In this document: in pieces, positions 26,701-39,500 of the stretch
Position numbering within the stretch: the stretch's first letter is position 1
How the letters are laid out: each line of letters starts with the position of its first letter
DNA from: Symsagittifera roscoffensis
Taxonomy: Eukaryota; Xenacoelomorpha; Acoela; Convolutidae
DNA: 64,000 nucleotides
Reading direction: 5' to 3'
Assembly: GCF_963678635.1 (NCBI RefSeq)
Contig: NC_087064.1
Location: 3,409,926-3,473,925 of the forward strand
Made by a program: the position numbers and the translations under genes
The notes under the pieces: model-generated
What the model saw: the letters and a program-made list of their open reading frames with translations, nothing else
The model's database searches: none
Told to the model about the DNA's origin: nothing

Positions 26701-27499
26701 CTTTTTAACTAGCTTTTTTTGACGGAATTTTTGAATGTTCAAAAGGTATTGTTATCATGAGCTGAAATTTGAGAAGGTATTTCACCTGTTAAAAATCATT
26801 TTTTGTAAAGCCATGGGGGTTTTAAGATTGTCAATTTGGCCGATTTGGGACAATTAACGCGCGATAAATTTAGCGTTTTCAACGCGTAAGCGGAGATTTA
26901 ATCCATCTTAGAAATTGTTCCAAATTGGTTAAAAGAAGCTTTCTTGCCATAATTGATTTGTTACCTGGACCGAAATCGATCACTTTGTACTCAATATGGC
27001 CTGTGAGGGTTGATTTGTACAAAAAATTTCAATCGTTTCAATTTGTACAAAAAAAAATCGCTATATTTTATTATACCTAATTTTTTCATCTTATTACTGC
27101 TCCATAACCTGAAAAGGCAGTCGGAACATGCAGGACTTTGCCCTGATACGAGCAACTTCTTTTCCCTTTGTTGCTTTTTTAACATATAATTTTGCCATGA
27201 GTAATTTTTTCCAAAGGCGGATTTGACGTCAATGTTCACTAATTTTGTGGTGGAGGCTGGCTTTTTGACACACAAAAGTTGCTGTAAAATAATGTTTTTC
27301 TCGGGTTTTCGCATTGCCCAAAAAGTCAAAAACCTGACCTAAAAAAAGGTTGACAAATAGACACAATTACTGAACATTACTTCAACATGAACGAGCAGTC
27401 TTGTCTTGTAAAGAAAAATTGAAACATTTCAACAATAGAATTGAACATATCAACTATTTCGACTTCAAACTCACTTTAATTTCAACCAAGATCAAGGTA

Positions 27500-27550
<51 letters not shown>

Positions 27551-30500
27551 TTTTCAAGGTCACATTTAATACAGACATATGTGTTAGTTAAATAAATCAT
27601 TTTTTTTATAAAGGCGGAGTTAACGTCAATTCTCACAGGGCTGGCTTTTTTACACAAAATTTTTTTTGTAAAATAAGGTCTTTCTCGGGTTTTTGTAGTG
27701 CTCAAAAATCAAAACGGCTGACATAAAAAAAAGTTGACAAATAGACACATTTACTCAGGGGCGGATCTAAGATTTTCTCGAGGGGGATTTTCAAAAAATT
27801 TCAAAAACCTTTCTTCAGGTCGTGCATTTTTTGAGCTCAACCAATGCAGTAAAAGCGACACTGTTTTGGCCAAAGTTTCTTGGCCGCAGGCAAAATTTTG
27901 AAAAAATAGGCCAAAAAGGCGTTTTTATCCACTTTTAGGAAAATTTTGACCAAAAAAACGCGTTTTTTTTTGGCACGCGCTTCCCTCTCAAAATTAGTAT
28001 GTAATGGCGCCGCAGGCGCCTTTAAAAATTTTAGGATCCGTCAGCCAAAAATGGATATCTCAAAATAGTACAAAGGTGGGACCTTTTGCGTTGGCAGGGG
28101 GTGGAATCATTGAGAAAGAGAACGTACCCCCCCCCCCGCCCCCATCCCCTAAATCCGCCCCTGCATTTACTGAACATTTGTTCAACATGAGTGATACGAG
28201 CAGTCTTGTCATTTTGGATAATAAAATTGAAACATTTGAACAATAGAATTGAAACATATCAACTAGTTCGACTTCAAGGTCACTTTTTTAACATGAGTGA
28301 AAGGAAAAAAGTTGAACTCTTGGTCTTTTTAGGAGACCCGCTGATCTTGAATCAGAATCAAATGTGGTCTTAAAAATTTATGTGAGCTAAAGACTTGTTT
28401 TCGCTTTCAGATCAACCTTGCCGAATATGACAATAAAGACAGTGAATCTAAAAGAACTCATAGAAGCCTTAAGGGAATTTTGTTCAGGTTTTGTCACTGC
28501 TTGTCACAATTTGAATATTTTGGTTGGTTTATGATTGCTTCCCGGGTCGAGGTTTGGGATTCAGAGGCGGATCTAGGATTTTCTCGAGGGTGGGTGGGCG
28601 GATTTTCAAAAAACAAAATCGAAAATTTGACGACTTTTTTTTTTAGGTCGGACCAAATTAGTTTTTTGAGCTCTCCTAAAGCACTAAAAAGACGCTGTTT
28701 TGACCCCCCCCCCCCTAAATCCGCCCCTGTTGCGATCTGTGTTTCACTCCAGGTGCTGGCTCGTTCGGTGGTTGACCCGTCAATCACGAGTGAGGAATCG
28801 ACAGTGAGAGTGACAGTCGAGGATGTTAACGACAATGGTCCCGTGTTCTCCCAGACCACCTACTCCTTCTCCATAGCCGAAAACACCCAGACACCCGCTG
28901 CACTTGGAACTGTGAGTCATCGACTTCAATTATAATATTTCTACATTATTTTTGTATATTTCTACTACAATATTTTCTAAAAGGAAACTTATCTTTAAAT
29001 AAGGACTAATCATTGTTAAGCATGTAGATCAGAAGGCTTCGGCATATTTTTTGTTGCAAAATCATATATTCAAAAAATTCTTCAAAAATTGTTTTAAAAC
29101 CTCATTCGCTTTCTTCTGTGCGAAATTGCTTTTTCTTTTCATTTCTCTTGACAGAAAAATCATTGGGCCAAATAAGCTGGGCCCTGGTATAATCTGAGCA
29201 TGACATCAAAAGTTTTGACCTTTTTTCTCGACAAACATATTGTTTGAACCGTTTATTTGTAAAACCATGAAATGTTTGAAAGCGTATAATGACATCACGC
29301 TCTCTACAAAAATTGAAATGTAATGTCGAGTTTAGAATTTTCGCAGAGGAGAAATGGGGGCGAATAATAATTTTTGACAGTTTTGTCATTCTTCGTAATA
29401 TTAATTAAATTTGTCTTGCAGATATCGGCGAGTGATGCAGACGAGGGTTCCAACGGTGAAGTATCGTACAGTATCAGTTACGTGTCTGACAACGGAGACG
29501 CACTTTTCTCCGTCGAAGGGGAGGGGCAACTCACTCTATTACAGCCAGTGCCCAGTTCGTTCCAGGGGTCATCTTACCAGTTGATAATTGTGGCCTCAGA
29601 TCAGCCTCAAAACCAACAGCAGAGGTCAGCTAAATAATATTAATGGTGAATCACAAGGGGAGGGGTCTGATCAGGGGCGGATTTAGGGGGGAGGGGCGGG
29701 GGGGCGGACGCTTCCTCTCCCCTCAGGGATTCGACCCCCTGCCGACACAAAGGGTCCCCCCTTTGATACTTTATCAGAAATCCATTTTTGGCCGACCGAA
29801 TCTAAAATTTTTCTAAAGGCGCCTTTGGCGCCAATATATACTAACCTTAAGGGGGAGCGCGCGCCAAAAAAAACGCGATTTTTTTGATAAAAATTTTTCA
29901 AGAAGTGCCCAAAAACGGCTTTTTTGACTGTTTTTTCAAAAATTTGCCTGCGGCGCAGAAAATTTAGCCAAAATAGGGGCAAAACAGTGCTTTGGGAGAG
30001 CTCGAAAAATAAATTTGGTCGACCTAAAAAAAAAAAAGGTCGTCAAAATTTTGGAAAATTTTGTGAAAATCCCCCCCCCCCCTCGAGAAAATCCTAGATC
30101 CGCCCCTGGGTCTGATCCAGTCAAGGATTTTAGTAGACAATTATATGAGATACATTAAAGAAAACAAAGCAAATTCAAGGCACCAAATTAGAAGAAAATT
30201 ATTAGCCGAATATTGAATCACAATTTGTTACAGCACTTCGTCTTATTTTCGTTCGGTTTAAGGGCAAGCAAGTTGGGAAAAAATTCTTCAAATACCTCCA
30301 AAAATGCCTCAATTTGTTTCTTTAGCTTGTTTTTAAGTTCAATGTCTGGATCATACCCGTCTCCTTGTCATTCACCATAGTAATAATAAAAAATGTTTTC
30401 AGGCAGAAAATATGCAGAAGCTTAAATCAACGGAGTGCGGTCTGTATTCAGACAACCGCGTATTATTCAGACACTGTATTATCCAATCAGAATCGAGACA

Positions 30501-33500
30501 AGGAAAAAATGAATTTCATATCTTCCTTGTCTCGATTCTGATTGGTTAATACAGTGTGTGAATACGCGGTTGTCTAAATACTGTTACGTAACCTAAATCA
30601 ACTTAGCCTTGCTATTTGAAACTTTTTCACGGCTAGCAGATTTTTTTGGTAGTTTTTCATATTTTAAAATAATGACGTTTAAACCGTTCGGAATTACGAC
30701 TAGCAGCATGAAAAGTTCTAGCAGCGAAAGTTTTAATGAAGGTGTCGCAAATTTTTAGAAGCGGCAAATTTAAAAGAGGCTGGTTTTTTATATCTTATAA
30801 GGCAGACCCAATGCAATCTAATAAAGTGGGTTAATTATTCACATAAAAAACATGGGATCTTGTTAAATAACCCCCCCCCCCTTTATAGTACCTTGTAACG
30901 AATCCCCCCACCCCCCACCCCATATAAAGAAAGAATTGAACAGTTAAGCTTGTACGAAACTTGTACCTTGTTAACTATTTCCCCCTCTATTGCAATAAGG
31001 GGTGGGGGGGGGGCGGTAGTTAACAAGATTTAAAACATGTCTAGCCAGTTTGAAAGTTAATCTGTTATTAAACATTATTCGTTTCTTTTAAAGTTCGAAG
31101 TTCTTTAGTTTTTGTAGTGCAGCACGAACTTATTCTGCTGCCGATTGTTTTTTTTTGATCTTCCGTTGCAGGTCTTCTTCTGTGGAGGTGACAGTAGGCA
31201 TCAGTCGTGTGAACGACAATGCACCCCAGTTTGTGCGACAACTCTACCAATTCACTGTGTCCGAGAGCCGAGAAGAAGGAGCCACCGTGGGAAACATTGT
31301 CGTACGTTCCATACGTGTTTCTATTTTAAAATAACTGATTTTCTGTTAAAGAGAAAAATGATCCGGTAAATAAAATACGTTTTATGACTTTTTAAAAATT
31401 ATTTGACTTTTTAAACAGTATTTTTTATCAATTTTCTTACTTATATTTTGAGCATGTAATCTTTAGTAAGGTATTAATTCGACAATTCGACAAAATGACC
31501 TTTCTTAAGATTACATGCTCAAAATTATATGTGAAAAACTGATAAAAAATACTCTTTAAAAAGTCAAATAATCAATTAAAGCAATTGACAACCAACCATT
31601 TTTGTACTTCACGTGTTTCATGTGTAGTTAGTTAAATATAGAAAAGTTACACTTTCGGGGCACTTAAATTTTCTGTACAAATTTATACTTTTTTCAATTT
31701 TTTGTCAGATTTGATAAAATAGCCATAAATTCTACATGATTTCCAGGACAAGTTTAATTTTTTAAGTTTTTTTTTGGTTTTAGGGTTGAAAAATTTTTCT
31801 TTAGAAAAAAAACAAAATCACTTGAGACAATTGCAATGGAGCTTTAATATTTCTTTGATTAATTTGGATGTTTTAATATTTCATTTGAGTTTTAAATTTT
31901 GCGCGAAATGTTATGTTTTCTCTGACGACTCTAAAAATAGCTAGCAAATAGAGTTATGTTAGAAGCAATTATCAAAAACCAGCAAGACTGCTCGTATATC
32001 AGGGCGGATCCCTGAATGTTCCGACTGCCCCTTAATCGGTATAAAACAGTTGTTGGTATAGAATATAGTTCAAAACCAGAAGTGTTGGACATTATCACGA
32101 ATGCAATTTTTAAAAGCAACCAATAAGCTTGCGTCAATTCAATTTGAAACGATTTTGTTGTGCGGGATATTTTGCCGCCCATGAAAAAATCGCTATATGT
32201 TTTCGGCATCATAATAAAAGTCTTTATCGCGCGAAATAAATGGTTAAGAGCCTTGCCAAGTGGGTAATTTTCAGACCCCCAGAACCTTGCAAACAATAAT
32301 CGGTGGCATAATATCTTTTTACATTTGAAGCCAAGAAGTCGATATCTTTATTGATTTAATGAACATTTTTTAAAAAACTTAATTATTTCGATCGTGAAAG
32401 TTTACTGAATAAATTAACAACCCCAAGCATAAGTATTCCGCATTTTTTTTTGAAAGTCAGCTTAACAATGAGTCAAAATCAACACATTATTGTTTCGAAA
32501 ACTTTCGAAGAACTCAAATTTTATAAAAACTATTTCATCTGTGATCAGTTTTTAAGAAGTTTTAGGGGGTGTAAAACTTGCTAATTTGGAAAATTTTGAT
32601 TTACTGACGCGCTATGTTTTGCGTTCTTAGAACACGCGTAAGAACACGAGTTCTTAGAACACGCGTTCCAAATTCATTTGAGGCTAGTAATTTGGTCCTA
32701 TTATTATTGGATACAAGACGTTAAATACATCCCTATCTAGTCTTACATTAGCGTTTAGGGGGATATAAAAAAAGAGAAAAGAAACTTTTTTAGATTATTT
32801 TGTCAATTTTTTAGCCAAAAAACATTGGCGTTAAAATGCAGTCGGAACATTCAGGGTCTTGCGCTGATACGAGCAATCTTGTTTCATTTCCGGAAAACAA
32901 TAACAAGTCTTAAAGACAATTCATGGATTTGATTGAAACGTATATGCTTACAAGTCAAAATGAGATGTAATTACTTCACATATGTCTTCACAAAAATTGT
33001 CGCAAACGAGATTCTTCCTCGAGAACACTGTTTTCCACGAGATTCTTTATATTACGAAATAGATGTAGTAATTTGTAATTAATGAAAACAATTTATCTAC
33101 AAGAAAAAAGACCAAAACGAAAGTAGTAGCTTCGTAGAAGCTCTTCTGACTAGATAGATATTGGTGGGTGCCACACCACTAACCTTTCGACCTTCCGAAA
33201 AAAGGAGGAGACTGAGCCACCTCACTGACGACACTTCTATACTACTTTTAAAACACGGAAATACAAAATCTTCAAAATTCAAAAATTCAATTGACTTAAT
33301 CGTACGCAAAAAATATCTTTTTTTTGATGCTTTTGGATAATAACAAACTTTCAAAGATGGGTTTTTACACTTTGAAAAATATTAAGCTACTAGAATGATT
33401 GAAACCTGCGTTAGAAAAAGAAGCTACTTCTCGATAGTGAATTTTTCATAAGTTATCCAAAAAATAGCTAATTTTGAGCATCTTTAATGCTAAGATTTTT

Positions 33501-36500
33501 TGCAAACATGAGGTCTAGCGGATCTCTAATTTTGATTACTGTGAATAATTTATGAGTTAACATTTAGTTGATTTTTGAAAAACAATATCCACAATTCTCT
33601 AAAATGAGTGAATTGGGTCCTAAGATCAGTATCAATTTTTCAAGAAAACGTTTTCTGCTTTTCTCAATAAGTTCATACTCTTGTTGTTGTTTTATTTCGT
33701 TTAAATTTTTTGAAAAAAGAACCTTTAACTAGCTGGTAAAAATAATTTTACAGCTGAGCATAAGGCAAAAACGCAAAATTGTGAGACAGATTGCTTAGCA
33801 GACCAATCTTTTTTCAAAAATAGTGAAAAATTAGTCTTGTGAAAGTGATGCATGATTGATTGACAGACTTGAAAAAACGCTCAGCCTTGGGTCAATCCTC
33901 AAAACTTGTCAGCAGAAATAACAACTTCAAAAACTTTAATAGTATAATTAGCGGCAAAACAAACTATTACGCACACAATAACAAGTGCCGAATGAAAGCG
34001 CAGCGGAGCAAGCGGTCACTAATCATCATTGCCGGGTTTGAGGTTAGCGTTGTGACTTGCTAATTGTTCTGAGCCCGCCAAAAGGTTGGTCTGCTAAAAA
34101 AAAAGTCTGCCAAAATCCTTAGCAACGCAATTTTGGTGCAATTTTGCCACAAATGACTTCTGTTAAGCGTATTTGAGGCTTACTTCAATTGTTTGTCACT
34201 AATGTCTCAGTTTGTGAAAAAAATGCTTCGGAATATTGAAAAAAAACTTGCTTACACGAAGAAAATCAAGATTTCAAGCTCAGCCCGATCATAGGTTCCT
34301 TAAAATCAATGCTTTTAACATTAAGAATAGTAGGAAAAAACTTTTTTGGCGGAAGCAATCTTGGTAATCTGCTGCTAACTCCGTGAATCAATTTAAGATT
34401 CAAATTATTGCATAAAAAAACGCTTTTAGCCACTGTTAAAATTTTCAAAAATTTTTTTCAATTAACTTCGCTTAAAACTAAAATGAAAGCAAACTTAGGT
34501 CAATTTTTTTCCATTGAAGTCTGTTCCGGTCCTTTTCCAGCTTTTTTCACTTATCACTTTTCTCGAGGCTTGGGCAAAAAAATTCCAGTAACTTGCAAAA
34601 ACAGTTACAAGCAAAAAAACCCAAATTAGACAAATGAGTTAAATTTTATATTCTTCTTAAATTAAGTGTTTATAACGTCGAGAAAGCATCAAGTTTTCTG
34701 TCGTTGACCTATTATGTTACCTTAGTTTACATTCAATGTATTTGATACAATAAAAGACCTTCTTCAGCAGCGGATAGTTTCTGCAAAAATTTTGTTGACT
34801 TTACAGTAAAAGTAACAAAAAAGTGATTCTACCTTAAAAACGAAAAGCCATGAGTTCTAATATGTTTTTACAATACTTAGTTTGGCTATAGTCCGAATGT
34901 ATGAAGAATATCATGATACACAGGGTTGTAATTAGGCGGGGTAGGTGCCGAACGCCCCTTCTCAGGGATTCGAACCCCTTGCCAACCAAAGTCCCTCTTT
35001 TGGTGTTATTTTTTCGACATCCATTTTTTAGCCTACAAACCTTAAGTTTTTCTAAAACGCCCAAAAATGGCATCCTTGGCTTGTTTTTTGGTCAAAATAA
35101 TAGGCCAAAAATTTGGTCAAAATGAAGTCTTTTTAGCACGGGAAGTTTGGTCAAAATATGCGCTGGAATTTTGGTTACAATAAGGTTTTTATAGTTATTT
35201 AGGAGAACTGGGAAAACTATTTTGGTCGACATAAAGAATGGTGGACAACATTTTTGAAATAAAAGTCGAAAACCCGCCTCTCAAAACTTTTTCAAAAATA
35301 AGGTTTTGATTTCGCTGCTAAACGTAAAGAGAAAAAAAATTGGCTCAGTTATGCCAGCAATGAGTTCTATTTTGCACCCCTGAGGTTTATTTTGTTTGTT
35401 TGTCGCTACTGTCTCAGTTAAAGAAAAAAAATGCTTCAGAATTTTGCTTCCACAAAAAAACCAAAGTTCAAACTTAGTCAGATCATATATTCTCTCCCTT
35501 AAAATGAGTGCTCGTGACTCTAAGAATAGATTCTTAGAGAAAATCCCAGATCTGCCCATGATGGTACATGAAATAAACTTTTCTGTTTCCACCGCAGACA
35601 ATTTTTACCCTTTTTTTGGGATACCTGGGAAAAATCACCAGATTCCGAAGTTCTTTTCTGTTTGCATTGAATAGAAAAAAAAACCTTGAAAGAAAAAAAT
35701 AAAATATTCTGAGCACTAAAGTGCTAAAAATGATTAGTTTTTGGTTTGTTTTTCACCAAAAATCTTATGAGTTTTCAAAAAAAATTGTGACCAGCAAAAA
35801 CCAGTCGAACGTTTTACTTTTTGACTCATTTAGAGCAAAAAGCGAAGAGCTGATGCGTTTGGTCTTTCCTGAAACTTCTATTATGTAAAATGCAGTAAAT
35901 TTATTATAATATAACATTATAGTATACTACGCTCGTTAGGCTGTTGAATAACACCAGGATATATAAATTAGCCCCTACCCCCAAAGAGAAGTTTGTTTCC
36001 AAAATATTTTTTATGATTTTGTAATAGAATAGTCCGCAAAATTTATTTCAAAACTGCTACCGTCTTGGGCTTGGAACTTTCGATGCTTTCGCACAGCATA
36101 TCCGGCTAGTCTTGTTTCTTTAGGAAACCATCTCAACAATTTCAGGTGGTGTATAAACCAGCAGAAGTATCAACCAGCCGAAAATACGTAAATGTTATAT
36201 AATAGTTATGTAACAATTATGTGTTAGTTACGAAAGTTATGCAAATTCATGCATACTATGTAACTTTTTGGCTGGCTTATTTACTCCGCGCGTTTTCGGT
36301 TTGCTTAAACTTCGACTGAATTAACTACTCTCCAATTTCAGGCGGTAGACGGAGACGGGGATGACATAGTGTATTACTTGAAGGCAGACCAGTTCCCAGA
36401 CTCGGATTCATTCTCCATCTCTGTGTTTGACAAGTGAGTTTACCTTTAAACAGAAGGTCCAAAGGTCACATTCACAAAATAAAAGTTTAAAATTCATAGC

Positions 36501-39500
36501 TTGGTTGAAAGCCAAAACATCAACAAATAATCTAGTTTTTTTACAAGTTTACAAACATTAGAACTAGAAAAAAAGCTTCAAGTGACATACTCATGTCAAA
36601 GAAGATTGACAGAAAATGAGTTCAAGTTCACAAAGAAGGTCAAAAACCAATAAATCAAAAAATTTTGTTTTAAAAGTATCCATCTGAAAGAAACGAATGA
36701 ACAAAAACTTCTCAAGAGTTTACATGAAGAGGATTGAATTAAATTTATTAATTCTTTATTGCAAACATATGCGAAAATAAATAACTAAAACTCGTGACAT
36801 AATTCAGAAAAATTTCACAGAAAAAAATACAGAGTGAACTGCAGTAAGCCAGAAATATAATAAAGCTGATGACCTCAAAAAAGACTTTTTTTTGACGACT
36901 TTTTTGACGACTTTTTTTGACGACTTTTTGACGACTTTTTTGACGACTTTTTTTTTTTTAGGTCGACCAAATTGATTTTTCGAGCTCTCCCTAAGCACTG
37001 TTTTGCCCCTATTTTGGCTAAATTTTCTGCGCGGCAGGCAAATTTTTGAAAAAACAGTCAAAAAAGCCGTTTTTGGGCACTTTTTGAAAAATTTTGACAA
37101 AAAAATCGCGTTTTTTTGGGCGCGCGCTCTCCCTCAAAGTTAGTATATATTGGCGCCGTAGGCGCCTTTAGAAAAACTTTAGGGTCGGTCGGCCAAAAAT
37201 GGATTTCTGAAAAAGTATCAAAGGGGGGACCCTTTTGGTCGGCAGGGGGTCGAATCCCTGAGAGGGGGGGGGGGGGAAGGGAGCGTCCGCCCCCCCCGCC
37301 CCCCCCCGCCTAAATCCGCCCCTGATTTAACTTGATTCTTTGAAAAATGGTAAGCTTCTCTACCTTTTAGCGAGGCAGTTTTGTCACTCGCAAGCACACT
37401 CGATCGAGAAGTGAAAGATTCCTACTCCTTTCGTGTATTTGCCAACGACGGAAATGCCCAAATCGAAGCCGAAACCGAAGTGGTTGTCACTGTTGCCGAC
37501 GCCAACGACAACAGTGCCATTTTTAGCCAATCAGAGTACTCGTTTTCCGTCGACGAGGAACAACCAATTGGATCCTTTGTCGGAAGAATCGAAGCTTCGG
37601 ACCTTGATTCGGCTTTTAACGGAGAAATTGTATACTCGATTGTCGGAACATCCGCGTTTTCGGTTAATTCCGAGGACGGAACAATAACGACAAAGAATGT
37701 TCTAGATCGAGAGCTGATTGAAGATTACGTCATAGTTGTGAAGGCACAAGATCAAGCAGTGACGTCACCGAGGTCTACGAATGCTAAGGTCTCGGTGACT
37801 GTCGTGGATATAAACGACAATGGGCCCCGATTTGCAAAGACAAGTTACTCGGCGTCCATTCTGGAAAACGTTGTTGCCGAAGATTTCCTCACTGTTTTTG
37901 TAAGAATTGTTTATTTCTAAGTTTGGAAGAAAAATTTCATGTATAAACGAACGCAGGGCAGACTTACGTTTTTCTCGAGAGCGGAAATATTTTCAAAAAG
38001 AATAGTCTTTTTTTTTACTCGGAAATAATTTTTCAAGCTGTTTTTTTTTAAAGTCGGAAACGAATTGATTTTCTACGCTATTTCAAGAAAAATTTGTCGA
38101 TCTTTTTTTACGTCGTCGACATCGAACTGGTTTTTGTCGATATTTTTTTTGGTCGACACCGAATTGATTTTCAAATTTTTCACAAATCACTATCAAGACT
38201 AACTTTTTGTGTCGATGCTACTTTTTGAAATCACAGGCCCTAAAAATGTTTTAGGCACTTTTTGAAGAAAAAAGTGACTGATTAGCTGAAGATATCGCTG
38301 AAGGTAGATATCGCTGAGTACCTGAAACAGAGCAATTAGTAATGTCTTTCTTAAATTTTGTCAAAAAAATATGCTCCACAAAAAAGTTGTCCCTTGTAAA
38401 AAGTATAACGTATACGTTGCTTGGCAGTTTTTCATCAATTGTTACCATCTGGTGTTTTAGGCATCAGATATGGATCAAGGAGCAAACAGCGAGGTGGTCT
38501 ATAGTTTGAAAAACGACTCTTCTTTTGAAAACCTCTTTGATTACGTCACAATAAATTCCACTGGAGGTCAACTATCGCTTTTGAGGTCATTCGACAGGGA
38601 AGAAGTTTCATCAGTGACATTCATGGTAAAATTTTTGTTTCGACCACAGAAAAGAGAAAAACGAAAGGAGTACTTTTTTCCACCCTAAATCAGGTACCGC
38701 AAAAAACTTCGGATGGGATTCCATGATATATAGTATATCAGAGCTGCTGTAACAATCCACCCGGGCCGAGGTCTGCGACTCATGTTGCGACCGAAATGGG
38801 TCGCTGAAATGGATTTTCTGTGACCGAAATTCCATACTCCTGCAAGATGCTTGAGTCGTGCAAAGTCGCAACATGGGTCGCGCAAGTCGCCAGATGAGTC
38901 GAACAAAGTCGCAACATGGATCGCGCAGAGTCAAACAAAATGTTTAGCGCAAAGTTGCAACATGAGTTGCGCAAAACATTAATGGCAACGTGGGTCGTGC
39001 AAAGTCGCAATATGAGTTGCGCATTAAAAAAAAGTTTCGAGCAGTTGAGGTAATGGAATTGCTGTCGGATTTTTTTTGGTTGCATAAGCATAATACAGAT
39101 GCAGATTGCAAAATAATCTAGTATATATGTATTTTTAATGTGCAGTTATCTGCTGATCGTATTTAGGACCGCCACAAGAAGGCCTACACATGGTCCCAAC
39201 GTAAAAACTAAGTTTTTGAGTCATCAAAAAAAATAATTGTTACCAAAAAAACTGCTGAAATACATACAAACATACATGCTAACATAGTTACACATACAAA
39301 CATACATTCATACATACATATCCAGAAACATATATAGTCGAAACCTCGGCCGGGATAGACACCGTGGGTTGGGTCAGTCGAAAAATATTGAGACTGAGTT
39401 TAGTCGGTAGAAAATACATATGCAAAGTCGCACAAATCATTTTGGTTGCGCAAATCACTTTGCTCGTGAAAATTTGCAACATTTAATTTTAAGTTGCGCA

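Noticed and set aside
31981..32040. tRNA-derived SINE explanation for the dispersed family terminus
   Set aside because: The hairpin lacks tRNA A and B box spacing and no cloverleaf can be drawn. Inverted copies at both ends at 31981-32896 argue for a DNA element.
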